Of a DNA stretch of 64,000 bases, positions 43,318 to 51,808 are shown piece after piece. The stretch lies in the NCBI RefSeq assembly GCF_900167455.1, contig NZ_FUWJ01000010.1, forward strand, positions 1 to 64,000. The letters run 5' to 3'. The notes beneath the pieces are model-generated. The model worked only from the letters and a program-made list of their open reading frames with translations. It searched no databases and was not told where the DNA came from. Numbering within the stretch: the first letter of the stretch is position 1; every line of letters begins with the position of its first letter. This DNA comes from Enhydrobacter aerosaccus (GTDB lineage: Bacteria; Pseudomonadota; Alphaproteobacteria; Reyranellales; Reyranellaceae). The position numbers and the translations under genes were made by a program.

Positions 43318-43677
43318 ATGGCTCAGGACAGGCCGACCGCTTCGGAGCTGCTGACCGCGATCGCCGATTTCCTGCGCGAGGAAGCGACGCCCGTGCTCGA
43401 CCGGTTGGAACCGAGACTGGGTTTCCAGATGCGCGTGGCCGTGAACGCCCTCGCCATCCTCGAGCGCGAGGTTCGCCTCGGACCCTCTGCCGATGCGCGC
43501 GAGCGCGACCGGCTGACCCAACTGCTTGGGCAGGACGGAACGCTGGACACGCTCAACCGCGAGCTTGCCCGCCAACTGCGCACCGGCGAGCGCGACGAAC
43601 GGGATGCAGCGGTGATGGCGCATCTCGAGGCAACCGTCGCCGACAAGATCGCGATCGCCAATCCCAAGTGGCGTTGA
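43318..43677 (+). CDS. DUF6285-like small protein
   Basis: A 119-residue helical protein (MAQDRPTASELLTAIADFLR, then LGFQMRVAVNALAILEREV). It begins three bases after the phosphotransferase stop. The same pairing of kinase fold and small helical protein is common in alphaproteobacteria and actinobacteria, so they probably form a complex. The molecular function is unknown; the family name is from memory. Confidence 0.62.
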   Translation: MAQDRPTASELLTAIADFLREEATPVLDRLEPRLGFQMRVAVNALAILEREVRLGPSADARERDRLTQLLGQDGTLDTLNRELARQLRTGERDERDAAVMAHLEATVADKIAIANPKWR

Positions 43678-43753
43678 TCCTCAGCGGAACCCTTCGGCCG
43701 AGACCGAATGATTGAACATGGCAGGACCACGCGCGAGGGCTTAAATTCTGTCG

Positions 43754-44452
43754 ATGGTTACCGTGAACGCCCTGTCAGAGATCGCCGCCCTCATGGGCGA
43801 TCCCGCACGCGCCGCCATGCTGTCGCTGCTGATGGATGGCCGCGCCCATACGGCCTCCGAGTTGGCCCTCGCTGCGGGGGTCACACCGCAGACCGCATCC
43901 GGTCACCTCGGCCGCCTGCTCGAGGCCAACCTGCTCGCGGCGCGGGCCCAGGGCCGCAACCGCTTCTACCGGCTGGCCTCCGGCGACGTGGCGCATGCCA
44001 TGGAGTCCCTGATGGCGCTGGCCGGCACGCAAGCGCCTCCGGCGTCGAAGCATGCGGCGTGGCGGCGTGATCCGGATCTGCGCTTCTGCCGCTCCTGTTA
44101 CGATCATCTTGCCGGCCAGGTCGGCCTCGCGGTGACCGATTCCCTGACGCAGCATGGCCATCTCGAACCCGAAGGCCAGCACGACTGGCAGCTGACGCAG
44201 TCAGGAGAGCTGTTCTGCCAACGCCTCGGAATCGACGTCGAGGGGGCCAAGGCCGCCCACTCCCGGCATTTCGCGCGCCAGTGCCTCGATTGGAGCGAGC
44301 GACGGCCGCATATCTCGGGCGCGCTTGGCGCGGCGATCGCCGATACCTTCTTCAAGCGCGGCTGGGCGCAGCGCATGCGGCGCGGCCGAACCGTCCGTCT
44401 CACGGATTCAGGACGTCGAGCCCTCAACAGTCATTTCGGCGCGTCGCTTTAA
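43754..44452 (+). CDS. ArsR-like winged-helix transcription regulator
   Basis: A 232-residue regulator. The N-terminal winged helix covers residues 1-80 (LMGDPARAAMLSLLMDGRAH, then ASELALAAGVTPQTASGHLG). The middle part has RFCRSCYDHLAG, with cysteines that could bind metal or a redox signal, and the C-terminal LTDSGRRALNSHFG is a second helical part. Larger than a plain ArsR. The last 45 bases overlap the end of the convergent YafY gene. Confidence 0.8.
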   Translation: MVTVNALSEIAALMGDPARAAMLSLLMDGRAHTASELALAAGVTPQTASGHLGRLLEANLLAARAQGRNRFYRLASGDVAHAMESLMALAGTQAPPASKHAAWRRDPDLRFCRSCYDHLAGQVGLAVTDSLTQHGHLEPEGQHDWQLTQSGELFCQRLGIDVEGAKAAHSRHFARQCLDWSERRPHISGALGAAIADTFFKRGWAQRMRRGRTVRLTDSGRRALNSHFGASL

Positions 44453-45127
44453 TGCATGCTTGCGCCACTTGGCGCGCAGCACGGCGGGACGTTCGGGAAA
44501 CTTTTCCTCGGGAAAATGTGCCTCCTCGATCCGGTCGGTGCGGAAGCTGCGGAAATCCCGTCGCAGTTCACACCAGGCAATCAGGAGCCGCACAGCCTGG
44601 AAATAGCCGACGGCGACGGGCCAAACCGTGCGCCGACTCGATCGTCCCTGCTCATCGCGATAGTGGAGCAGCATCTTACGGCCGGCATGGATCTGCGCCC
44701 GGGTTCGGGCAAGGTCGAGGCCGTCCGGCGGAATGCCCCAGGCTGGCGGAGCCCGCGAGGCGGGCTCCATGACATAGGGGCGTAGCCGCTCGGGCACCGT
44801 CGCGGCGATCTTGGCGATCAAATCCTCGGCCGCCCGAGCCAATACAGGATCCGCGCGTCCGGCCACCCACTGCGCACCCAGCACCGCCGCTTCGATTTCG
44901 TCCGCTGTCAGCATGAGGGGCGGCATGTCGTAGCCCTTGTCGAGCTGATAGCCCGTACCCGCCTCGCCACGGATCGGCACACGCTGGCCGATCAAATCGG
45001 CGATGTCGCGATAGACGGTCCGCTTCGACGTCTCCAGCTCGCGCGCAATTGCGTCGGCGGTGACCGGCCGGCGCGAGGCACGGCGCAGGATCTGGATGAT
45101 CTGAAAGAGTCGGTCGGCTCGTCTCAT
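44408..45127 (-). CDS. YafY-type helix-turn-helix/WYL regulator
   Basis: A 239-residue transcription factor. The HTH at the N-terminus (MRRADRLFQIIQILRRASRR) continues to ELETSKRTVYRDIADL. The WYL-type ligand-sensing domain follows (AQIHAGRKMLLHYRDEQGRS). The start ATG at 45127 matches the family; an earlier start adds eight residues. It is divergent from a GST gene with a 24-bp palindrome between them, and probably binds there to control both. Confidence 0.85.
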   Translation of the reverse strand: MRRADRLFQIIQILRRASRRPVTADAIARELETSKRTVYRDIADLIGQRVPIRGEAGTGYQLDKGYDMPPLMLTADEIEAAVLGAQWVAGRADPVLARAAEDLIAKIAATVPERLRPYVMEPASRAPPAWGIPPDGLDLARTRAQIHAGRKMLLHYRDEQGRSSRRTVWPVAVGYFQAVRLLIAWCELRRDFRSFRTDRIEEAHFPEEKFPERPAVLRAKWRKHALKRRAEMTVEGSTS

Positions 45128-45138
45128 GATGGTCTCGG

Positions 45139-45162
45139 CTGCTGCCACCACGTTGGCAGCAG
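45139..45162. promoter_or_regulatory. Perfect palindromic operator between yafY-like gene and GST gene
   Basis: The arms CTGCTGCCA (45139-45147) and TGGCAGCAG (45154-45162) are exact reverse complements with a six-base spacer. The site lies in the 77-base space between two divergent genes, one of which encodes a regulator, so it is most simply that regulator's binding site. Confidence 0.62.
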
Positions 45163-45204
45163 GGGTGGATTAGGCAAGTGGTTCCTCGACACGGAGACAC
45201 TCAC

Positions 45205-45903
45205 ATGCCCTCGACCATCACCCTCTACGGCTTCGGGCCGGGATTCGGCCTCCCTGAGGTCAGTCCCTTCGTCACGAAGACGGAAGTACAGCTCAAAATG
45301 GCCGGCCTCCCTTATATCAAGGAACGGTCGCGGCCGGACGCATCGCCCAAGGGTCAACTTCCCTTCATCGCGGACGATGGCGCGCGCATCGCCGATTCGA
45401 CCTTTATCCGTACACACATCGAGACAAAATACGGAATCGATCTCGACGCCGGTCTCGATGCTCGCCAGCGCGCCGAGGCGTGGATGCTCGAGCGCATGAT
45501 CGAGAACCATCTCCATACCGCCATGATCTATGCGCGATGGCTGGTGCCAGAGAATTTCGCCAAGGGCCCAGGTGCTCTGCTGATTCCTCCGGCGGCGCAC
45601 GAGGAAGTGCTGGCGCGCGTGACGGCTGCCCTGAAGGCCCAGGGCATGGCGCGCCATGCACCGGATGAGACCGCGGAGCTGGGCGATCGTTCGCTCCAGG
45701 CGCTGTCATTCTGGCTCGACGACAAGCCCTATCTGATGGGCGACCGGCCGAGCGGTGTCGATGCCACGGCCTTTGCCGAGGTGGCAGGGATCCTGACGCC
45801 CTTCTTCGACTCGTCGTTGCGACGCAAGGCGCAGCGGTACGACAATCTCGTCGGATACACGGCGCGCCTGATGAAGCGCTATTACCCCGAGCACCCATGG
45901 TGA
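45205..45903 (+). CDS. Glutathione S-transferase-like protein (Tom37/FAXC-type N-terminus)
   Basis: A 232-residue GST-fold protein. It begins ITLYGFGPGFGLPEVSPFVT, then KTEVQLKMAGLPY, a pattern of the GST N-terminal 4/Tom37-like group. PKGQLPFIADDGARIADSTF is the glutathione loop. The C-terminal part GDRPSGVDATAFAEVAGILT is the helical domain. The ATG at 45205 follows GGAG; an earlier ATG would intrude into the operator region. It is probably regulated by the divergent YafY-type protein. Confidence 0.84.
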   Translation: MPSTITLYGFGPGFGLPEVSPFVTKTEVQLKMAGLPYIKERSRPDASPKGQLPFIADDGARIADSTFIRTHIETKYGIDLDAGLDARQRAEAWMLERMIENHLHTAMIYARWLVPENFAKGPGALLIPPAAHEEVLARVTAALKAQGMARHAPDETAELGDRSLQALSFWLDDKPYLMGDRPSGVDATAFAEVAGILTPFFDSSLRRKAQRYDNLVGYTARLMKRYYPEHPW

Positions 45904-45916
45904 GCGGGCACCATCG

Positions 45917-47284
45917 TTAGGAACAGAAGGAAACAGCCAGGCCTGTGCCACGGAAGGGCTGGTCTTTCGGCCCTTTCGCACCAGAGCCAACACCCCAGCA
46001 TGTCGGCCAAGCCAACCGCTCGGCGCCCCAAGCCGAGGCAGCGGCGAGCGACGACCATTTCTCGTCATTGCCGGCCCTGAGCAAGAGGCCACCGGGGCCC
46101 ATCCCTGTGTGGACAAGGAGGGTGAGATCGAAGGAGCTGTCCGGCGCGATCGCAGGCCCATGCCAGTAGTGCGGGCTACGGCGGGCTTCCGGGCCGATGA
46201 TCACAGTCAGTCGCTGGTCGACGCCGCGCAGCCCGATCCAGATCGGCGTATTGCCCTCGAGGTCATGGCCGCAGAATAAAGTCTGCGCCGTCCCCTCGCC
46301 GGTGGCGGCAGCGTGGCCCTTGAAGCGAAAGCCAACGATCCGATCGGCATCCAATCTGCCCGTGAAGGAGGCCGTGCTCGTTCCCGGAGACAGCGCGGCC
46401 CATGTTGAGAGACCCGGACTTTGAAGAGGCCACGAAAGCCGCTCCCGTACCGTGCCATCGACATCGAGGACCTGATAGCGCAATCCCCTGTCGTCGAGCG
46501 CGGCCTGCACACAGTGAAGATACTCGACGCCTTCGGGCATGCGATGCGCCGTGCCGGCACCCGCGGTGCAGATCTGCAGCACGCCGCGATGCACCTGGAC
46601 GTCGAAGGCGAGGATATGGCTGCACAGATAAGCGAGCACGCCACCGTCGACGAGCGTGTCCCAGAACGCACCGGCATGCTCCGGCCCGATCTCGCGCTGA
46701 TAGGCGCCGGAGAAGCCGTTGATGGCATGAACCGGGTGATGGCCGACGACCAGCTTGTGGCGGGCGTCACGGTGACGGTGCAGCACGTCCCGCAGCCACA
46801 CCGTCTCGACATGCCCCTCGCCGCCCAGGCCCGACCACGCGGTATGGACGAAGACGAGCAGCAAGTCGCCACGCCGCACCCAGTAGGAGAGGCCTTCCTG
46901 TCCAGGCGGGCCGTTGCGCGGCAGATGTCCCAGCATCTCGGCGAACACCGCCTCGCTCATCGAGTCGTAGGTCGTATGGTTGCTCGTGCAGTTCCACAGC
47001 GGAATCGCCTGGCGATCCAGCCAGCCCATTTCCTGGTCGAGCCAATGGTGCCACTGCGCTCGCAGCGCATTCGGATTCGCGCTCAGCCCCGCAATTTCGT
47101 CACCCAGAAACAAGACGAACTCGGGACGGGGATCGAGACGGCGGATGATGGCGTTGACCGATGCAAACGTCTTCTCGTGAGGCGCGCCGGCAATGCCCGA
47201 GCAGGAATCGCCGTAGAAGACGAACTGATGTCCTGGACCGCGCGGCAACAAGGCCCCGATAGACGCGGCCGGCTTGGTGGTCAC
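45917..47284 (-). CDS. Calcineurin-like metallophosphoesterase with C-terminal beta-sandwich
   Basis: A 455-residue protein. The two-metal site motifs appear as FYGDSCSG, FLGDEIAG, SNHTTYDS and VVGHHPVHA, with YLCSHILAF in place of the usual final G-H-x-H, so one ligand is probably changed. No clear signal peptide is seen. From about residue 280 a second domain (WPLQSPGLSTWAALSPG onward) looks like a concanavalin/LamG-type beta-sandwich. The start overlaps the stop of the PaaI-type gene by four bases, making it last in a four-gene operon. The substrate is unknown. Confidence 0.75.
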   Translation of the reverse strand: MTTKPAASIGALLPRGPGHQFVFYGDSCSGIAGAPHEKTFASVNAIIRRLDPRPEFVLFLGDEIAGLSANPNALRAQWHHWLDQEMGWLDRQAIPLWNCTSNHTTYDSMSEAVFAEMLGHLPRNGPPGQEGLSYWVRRGDLLLVFVHTAWSGLGGEGHVETVWLRDVLHRHRDARHKLVVGHHPVHAINGFSGAYQREIGPEHAGAFWDTLVDGGVLAYLCSHILAFDVQVHRGVLQICTAGAGTAHRMPEGVEYLHCVQAALDDRGLRYQVLDVDGTVRERLSWPLQSPGLSTWAALSPGTSTASFTGRLDADRIVGFRFKGHAAATGEGTAQTLFCGHDLEGNTPIWIGLRGVDQRLTVIIGPEARRSPHYWHGPAIAPDSSFDLTLLVHTGMGPGGLLLRAGNDEKWSSLAAASAWGAERLAWPTCWGVGSGAKGPKDQPFRGTGLAVSFCS

Positions 47285-47784
47285 GCCGGAGTCCGTTCCA
47301 GCCTGGCTTTGCCGAAGGCAGGCCCTTCGCCGGAGGGAATCTTGGCGATGGCCGACGCGCGCAGGATCTTCTCCTCACCGACCGTCAGGTAGATGGTGCT
47401 GAAAATCAGGGAACGTGTGACACGCACCAGCTCGGCACGACCCTCGACCCAATCGCCCACTTTGGCCGGAGCCACGAAATCGAACGTCATGTTCACTGTC
47501 GGCAGGAACTTGCGGATACCGGCGAGCGTGCCGGCGCCCATCGTGCCCACAAGGTCGGCGACGGTCATCATCATGCCGCCATGCAGGCCGCCGGCGGGAT
47601 TGCACATATGCGGTCGCACGCGGAAGCCCAGGACGAACTCGTCCGCCGTGCCCTTCTCGCCGCGCTTTGCATAGAGGGGCCCCACATGGCTGTTGAAAGT
47701 GGGATCAGGGAGACCGCGATCGAAATCGATACGCAGGAAACCTTGAGGAGGATTGTCGACGAGCAAGACGCTAACTCCGGACAT
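47281..47784 (-). CDS. PaaI-type hotdog thioesterase
   Basis: A 167-residue hotdog-fold protein. The motif GGLHGGMMMTVADLVGTMG is the PaaI/acyl-CoA thioesterase signature and DFVAPAKVGDWVEGRAELV a typical second strand. It hydrolyses an acyl- or aryl-CoA thioester in the cytosol. It is the second of two adjacent hotdog genes in the operon: its start lies 14 bases inside the end of the first hotdog gene, and its stop overlaps the metallophosphatase start. Confidence 0.85.
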   Translation of the reverse strand: MSGVSVLLVDNPPQGFLRIDFDRGLPDPTFNSHVGPLYAKRGEKGTADEFVLGFRVRPHMCNPAGGLHGGMMMTVADLVGTMGAGTLAGIRKFLPTVNMTFDFVAPAKVGDWVEGRAELVRVTRSLIFSTIYLTVGEEKILRASAIAKIPSGEGPAFGKARLERTPA

Positions 47785-48196
47785 TCACCGTGCGATGGCG
47801 GCTCAGGAGGGCGAACGACCCCACGCTGGCCAGCACGTCGTGGCGCGGACCATAAAGCCGGCCGCGCACCTGTGCCATATGCTCGTCGTGTCCAACCACC
47901 TCGCCCTCGGCCTGGAGCCACTCGCCGAGGCGTCCCGGCCCAAGGTAATCGATCGACAGGCGAATGGTGACGGCGCGGCGTTTCAGGACATGCCAGACGG
48001 CAGTGCCCATCGCCGAATCGAGAAAGGCGGCCAGCATGCCGCCATGCACGATGCCGAGGGCATTGGCATGCTGGGGGCCCGGTCGGAAACCGCGAATGGC
48101 GCGACCGTTCTCGATCTTCTCGAACCACGGTCCGTTGGCCGCGGCAAAACCGGTGGCTTCCGTCAGCTCACGGAAGTCTGGAGGAACATTGGACAC
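47771..48196 (-). CDS. Hotdog-fold thioesterase (PaaI-like), second gene of the operon
   Basis: A 141-residue protein from a GTG start at 48196. GIVHGGMLAAFLDSAMGTAVW is the catalytic helix region, followed by RLSIDYLGPGRLGEWLQAEG. It differs clearly from the neighbouring hotdog protein, so these are not recent duplicates; a heteromer or two substrates is possible. It begins eight bases after the TSUP exporter gene's stop. Confidence 0.83.
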   Translation of the reverse strand: MSNVPPDFRELTEATGFAAANGPWFEKIENGRAIRGFRPGPQHANALGIVHGGMLAAFLDSAMGTAVWHVLKRRAVTIRLSIDYLGPGRLGEWLQAEGEVVGHDEHMAQVRGRLYGPRHDVLASVGSFALLSRHRTVNVRS

Positions 48197-48204
48197 GCAC
48201 CATC

Positions 48205-48951
48205 TTAGGCGATGCCCACCAGCAGAACCAAGCCGTAGCCGACATAGTAGCTGGCCAGCGCCGTGATCAGCCGGTTCGACCAGACACGGAACTGCGTGTC
48301 GGTCAGCCGCTCGAGCAGGAATCGGCCCAGCGAGGTGCCGATGATCGACGAGGTCACGGCGACGCCCAGAAACCAGGGCGGGATCTCGCCCGCCTGCTCG
48401 ATGAGGGCGCCGAAGTAGAACAGCTTGAAGCCATGGCCGAACACCTGGCACGCCGCCTTGGTGGCGATGATGCGCTTGCGGTCGAGCGGCGAGCGCAGGA
48501 ACATCGTGTCCAGCAGCGGACCGGTGACGCCGGTCACGAGCATCAGCGCCATCGACAGCAGCCCTGTGATCGCCACCTGCAGCGGGCCGAACCGGCGCGG
48601 CAGGATACGCTCCGGCATGGCCCGGATCACAAACGGCGACAGCCCGAGCAGGAGCAGCGCCATCGGCTTGTCAGGAACATAAAGGGTGATCGACCACAGA
48701 CCGACGGAGATCAAACAGCCGGCCACGTAGAAGACCAGGCTCGACCAGCCGACATGCCGCCACCACAGAACTGTTCGCCAGCCATTGGAGGCCATCTGCG
48801 TCACCGCGTGAAGGACCATGGCGGTCGGCACCGGGAACAAAGTCAGAAGCACGCCGATCAGGATCAGCCCTCCGGCCATGCCGAAGATGCCCGACAGAAA
48901 GGCGGTGCCGATCATCAGGAGGGAAAGAGCGAGGGCGAGGAAGGGCGTCAT
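48205..48951 (-). CDS. TSUP (TauE/SafE) family membrane exporter
   Basis: A 248-residue protein with about seven hydrophobic segments. The repeated motif G-x-x-GxAGG appears as LSGIFGMAGGLILIGVLL and GVTGPLLDTMFL. TSUP proteins export sulfite, sulfoacetate or other organic acids; the substrate here is unknown. The ATG at 48951 starts MTPFLALALSLL; a GTG at 48972 is also possible. It is the first gene of an operon with two thioesterases and a phosphatase, and faces a divergent LysR gene. Confidence 0.82.
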   Translation of the reverse strand: MTPFLALALSLLMIGTAFLSGIFGMAGGLILIGVLLTLFPVPTAMVLHAVTQMASNGWRTVLWWRHVGWSSLVFYVAGCLISVGLWSITLYVPDKPMALLLLGLSPFVIRAMPERILPRRFGPLQVAITGLLSMALMLVTGVTGPLLDTMFLRSPLDRKRIIATKAACQVFGHGFKLFYFGALIEQAGEIPPWFLGVAVTSSIIGTSLGRFLLERLTDTQFRVWSNRLITALASYYVGYGLVLLVGIA

Positions 48952-48994
48952 CCGCAGGACGCTAAGCGTCACTCTTTCAGTCTTCAAATATATG

Positions 48995-49015
48995 TCATAT
49001 GCACTTACCATATGA
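48995..49015. promoter_or_regulatory. Inverted repeat, probable LysR-regulator site
   Basis: TCATATG (48995-49001) and CATATGA (49009-49015) are exact reverse complements with seven bases between, in an AT-rich stretch between divergent TSUP and LysR genes. LysR proteins commonly bind T-N11-A interrupted palindromes in such positions. The flanking ATATATG and GGATATG half-sites could extend it. Confidence 0.6.
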
Positions 49016-49058
49016 ATTGGATATGCTCGTCCATCGCTGACGCCATCGGACATTTGCC

Positions 49059-49949
49059 ATGGAACTGCGCCATCTCCGCTACTTCGTCGCCGTTGCCCGC
49101 GAAGGCCACATCACCCGGGCGGCGGAGAAGCTCCACATCCAGCAGCCGCCGCTGTCGCAGCAGATCCGCGCTCTTGAGCGCGAAATTGATGCCCCCTTGT
49201 TCCTGCGCCACCCGCGCGGCGTGACGTTGACCGATGCCGGCCGCTGCTTCCTGGCCGACGCGGAAGCGATCCTGGCGCAAGCCGAAAGCGCCAAGATCCG
49301 GGCCCGGAGAACCGCCCGCGGCGAGGCCGGCCGCATTGCCGTGGGCTTCACGACCTCGGCGCCCTTCCACCCGCTGGTCGCCCGCGCGATCCGCGAATTC
49401 CGCCAGAATCGCCCCGACATCTCCTTCGTTCTGGAGGAGAGTAGCTCGGCCGAACTCGTGAGCGCGTTGCGCGACGAACGACTCGACATCGCCTTCATCC
49501 GATCGGGTCTCGTCGACCCTCAGGGCATCGACGTGCATGCCCTGCTCCATGAGGAGACTGCCGTCGCCTTCCCGGCGCGGCACCCCTTGGCCAAACGTTC
49601 GCGCGTCACATTGAAGGACCTGGCCGACGAGACCTTCATTCTCTATCGACGGCCCGACGGTCGCGGCCTGTACGACGTCATCATTGCCGCCTGCAGCGCC
49701 GCCGGCTTCAGCCCTCACGTGGACCAGGAGGCGCCCCGCATCGTCTCGACACTGAATCTCGTGGCCGCAGGACTGGGCATCACCATCGTGCCCGCCTCGC
49801 TCAGCCGGCTGCCGCTTGAGGGCGTCACCTATCGGCCGCTGCAGGGCAAACCGCCGCTCAGGATTCCCCTCAACCTGGCCTGTCGGCGCGACGAGCGCTC
49901 CGCGGCGACGCTTGCCTTCATCGACCTCGTGCGCCGACTGCGGCCATGA
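49059..49949 (+). CDS. LysR-family transcription regulator
   Basis: A 296-residue regulator. The N-terminal helix-turn-helix is MELRHLRYFVAVAREGHITR followed by AAEKLHIQQPPLSQQIRALE. The effector domain begins near residue 90 (RIAVGFTTSAPFHPLV). It belongs to the HcaR/BenM-like subgroup that often senses aromatic or organic acids. It is divergent from the TSUP-thioesterase-phosphatase operon and likely controls it. Its stop overlaps the DUF488 gene by four bases. Confidence 0.93.
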   Translation: MELRHLRYFVAVAREGHITRAAEKLHIQQPPLSQQIRALEREIDAPLFLRHPRGVTLTDAGRCFLADAEAILAQAESAKIRARRTARGEAGRIAVGFTTSAPFHPLVARAIREFRQNRPDISFVLEESSSAELVSALRDERLDIAFIRSGLVDPQGIDVHALLHEETAVAFPARHPLAKRSRVTLKDLADETFILYRRPDGRGLYDVIIAACSAAGFSPHVDQEAPRIVSTLNLVAAGLGITIVPASLSRLPLEGVTYRPLQGKPPLRIPLNLACRRDERSAATLAFIDLVRRLRP

Positions 49950-50491
49950 TCAAGACCATCGGCCATTCCAACCATCCGATCGAGCGCTTCCTTGGCCTGC
50001 TGAAGACAGGCGAGGTCGAGCTGTTGGTCGATGTACGCTCGACGCCCTACTCGCGCCGCTTCCCGCAATTCGGCCGCGAAAAGCTGGCCAGTTCTCTGGC
50101 CGATGCCGGCATCGACTATCTCTGGCAAGGCGAGGCCCTGGGCGGCAAGCCGAGCGGAGGTGGCAGCTACGACACTTTGGCGGCGCGGCCGGAGTTCATC
50201 GTCGCGCTCGACCGCCTCATCGCCCGCAGCGCGACGACGACCCTGTGCCTGATGTGCGCGGAAAAGGAGCCGCTCGATTGCCATCGAACGCTCCTCGTGT
50301 CGCGGCGATTGGCAGAACGGGGCGCGATGGTCGAGCATCTGATGGCCGATGGCAGCGCGCGCCCGCACCACGAACTCGAACAGTCTCTGCTCGCTGAAGC
50401 CGGCGGGCCCGATCTGTTCGAGGACCGCAATGGCCGCCTTGCCAGTGCCTACCGCGCGCGCGAACGAGGCCGGAAGACAATAATGAGATAA
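49946..50491 (+). CDS. DUF488-type protein
   Basis: A 181-residue protein with the DUF488 signature: TIGHSNHPIERFLGLL at the start, LLVDVRSTPYSRRFPQF, and CLMCAEKEPLDCHRTLL, whose conserved Cys and His residues suggest a catalytic or metal-binding role. The function is not established for this family. It is translationally coupled to the LysR gene. Confidence 0.86.
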   Translation: MIKTIGHSNHPIERFLGLLKTGEVELLVDVRSTPYSRRFPQFGREKLASSLADAGIDYLWQGEALGGKPSGGGSYDTLAARPEFIVALDRLIARSATTTLCLMCAEKEPLDCHRTLLVSRRLAERGAMVEHLMADGSARPHHELEQSLLAEAGGPDLFEDRNGRLASAYRARERGRKTIMR

Positions 50492-50583
50492 GGGACAATG
50501 TTCCGCTCTTGATGCGCTCTTGACGTCGAGACGCATTACGCCAGATCAAAACAATGATCGGCGATTGTCGCTAGTAGCTCTCA

Positions 50584-51780
50584 ATGGCTCAGATCCCGCG
50601 TCTTCGACCATACACCGGGCCGGCCCTGCTCTCTTACGGGTTCCGCCCCTTCTTTCTGCTCGGCTCCGTATGGGCCGGCCTCGAAGTGCTCGCCTGGTTA
50701 CCGATGTTCTATGGCGAACTGTCGATGACCACGGCTTTCTCGCCGCGCGACTGGCATGTGCACGAGATGCTGTTCGGCTACGTCGCGGCAATCATCGCCG
50801 GTTTCCTGCTGACAGCGATCCCCAATTGGACAGGCAGGCTGCCCCTTCAGGGAAGACCGCTGCTCGTGCTGATGCTCGTCTGGATCGCCGGCCGTATGGC
50901 AGTGGCGCTTTCGGCGGAGATCGGCTGGCTCGCGGCGATGCTGACCGATGTCGCTTTCCTCACCCTGATGGCCGCGGCCTTCATGCGCGAGATCGCCGCA
51001 GGCAAGAACTGGCGCAATCTCAAGGTAGTGGCGCTTCTCGTATTGCTCGCCCTCGCCAACCTCGCCTTCCATCTCGAGGCTCATTACGCCGGATTGGCGC
51101 AGTACGCGACACGCGCCGGACTGGCATTCGTCCTCACCCTCATCATGGTCATTGGCGGTCGCATCGTTCCGAGCTTCACGCGAAACTGGCTGACGCGGCG
51201 CGAGCCAGGCCGCTTGCCCGCCTCGTTCGACCGCTTCGATATCGCCTGCATGATCTTGAGCGTCGCGGCGCTGCTGCTGTGGATCGCCTTACCGGACGGC
51301 ACCGTCACGGGCATCACCCTCGTGGGCGCTGGCGTGATCAACGCCGTCCGCCTTGGGCGCTGGGCCGGCGACCGCACGGTCGCCGATCGGCTCGTCCTGG
51401 TTCTGCATGTGGGATTTGCCTTCGTGCCGCTGGGCTTCGTGCTCAACGCACTGTCGGCGTTCGGGATCGTCCCGCCCAGTGCCGGCATTCACGCCTGGAC
51501 CGTCGGAGCGATCGGCATCATGACCCTGGCCGTCATGAGCCGGGCAAGCCTTGGCCATACCGGACGACCGCTGCAGGCTTCCCCGGCGCTGGAAGCGGTC
51601 TATGGGATCGTGTTGCTGGCTGCGATCGCGCGCATCGCAGCCGCGATTTCAGCGACCGGCACGGTGACACTGCTGCATATCGCTGCGTTCGCCTGGGCGA
51701 CGGCATTCCTCGGCTTCGCCGGACTCTATGCGCCCCTGCTCTGCCTGCCGAAATGGCCTTCAGCCCGCGCCCGCTCCTGA
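50584..51780 (+). CDS. nnrS: NnrS-family haem/copper membrane protein
   Basis: A 398-residue inner-membrane protein with about 12 hydrophobic segments. LLSYGFRPFFLLGSVWAGLE at the start and WHVHEMLFGYVAAIIAGFLL are NnrS hallmarks. NnrS protects iron pools from nitric oxide and is part of NO regulons in denitrifiers. Its place near the nos cluster fits. No clear NnrR/FNR box was found upstream. It converges on the cytochrome c gene. Confidence 0.88.
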   Translation: MAQIPRLRPYTGPALLSYGFRPFFLLGSVWAGLEVLAWLPMFYGELSMTTAFSPRDWHVHEMLFGYVAAIIAGFLLTAIPNWTGRLPLQGRPLLVLMLVWIAGRMAVALSAEIGWLAAMLTDVAFLTLMAAAFMREIAAGKNWRNLKVVALLVLLALANLAFHLEAHYAGLAQYATRAGLAFVLTLIMVIGGRIVPSFTRNWLTRREPGRLPASFDRFDIACMILSVAALLLWIALPDGTVTGITLVGAGVINAVRLGRWAGDRTVADRLVLVLHVGFAFVPLGFVLNALSAFGIVPPSAGIHAWTVGAIGIMTLAVMSRASLGHTGRPLQASPALEAVYGIVLLAAIARIAAAISATGTVTLLHIAAFAWATAFLGFAGLYAPLLCLPKWPSARARS

Positions 51781-51808
51781 GCAGGCACGGGCGGCATCAG
51801 ATCAAGGG

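Noticed and set aside
50492..50583. Possible FNR/NnrR box upstream of nnrS
   Set aside because: The palindrome GATCA-N6-TGATC is the reverse of the TTGAT-N4-ATCAA arrangement and the spacing is wrong; no acceptable match was found.
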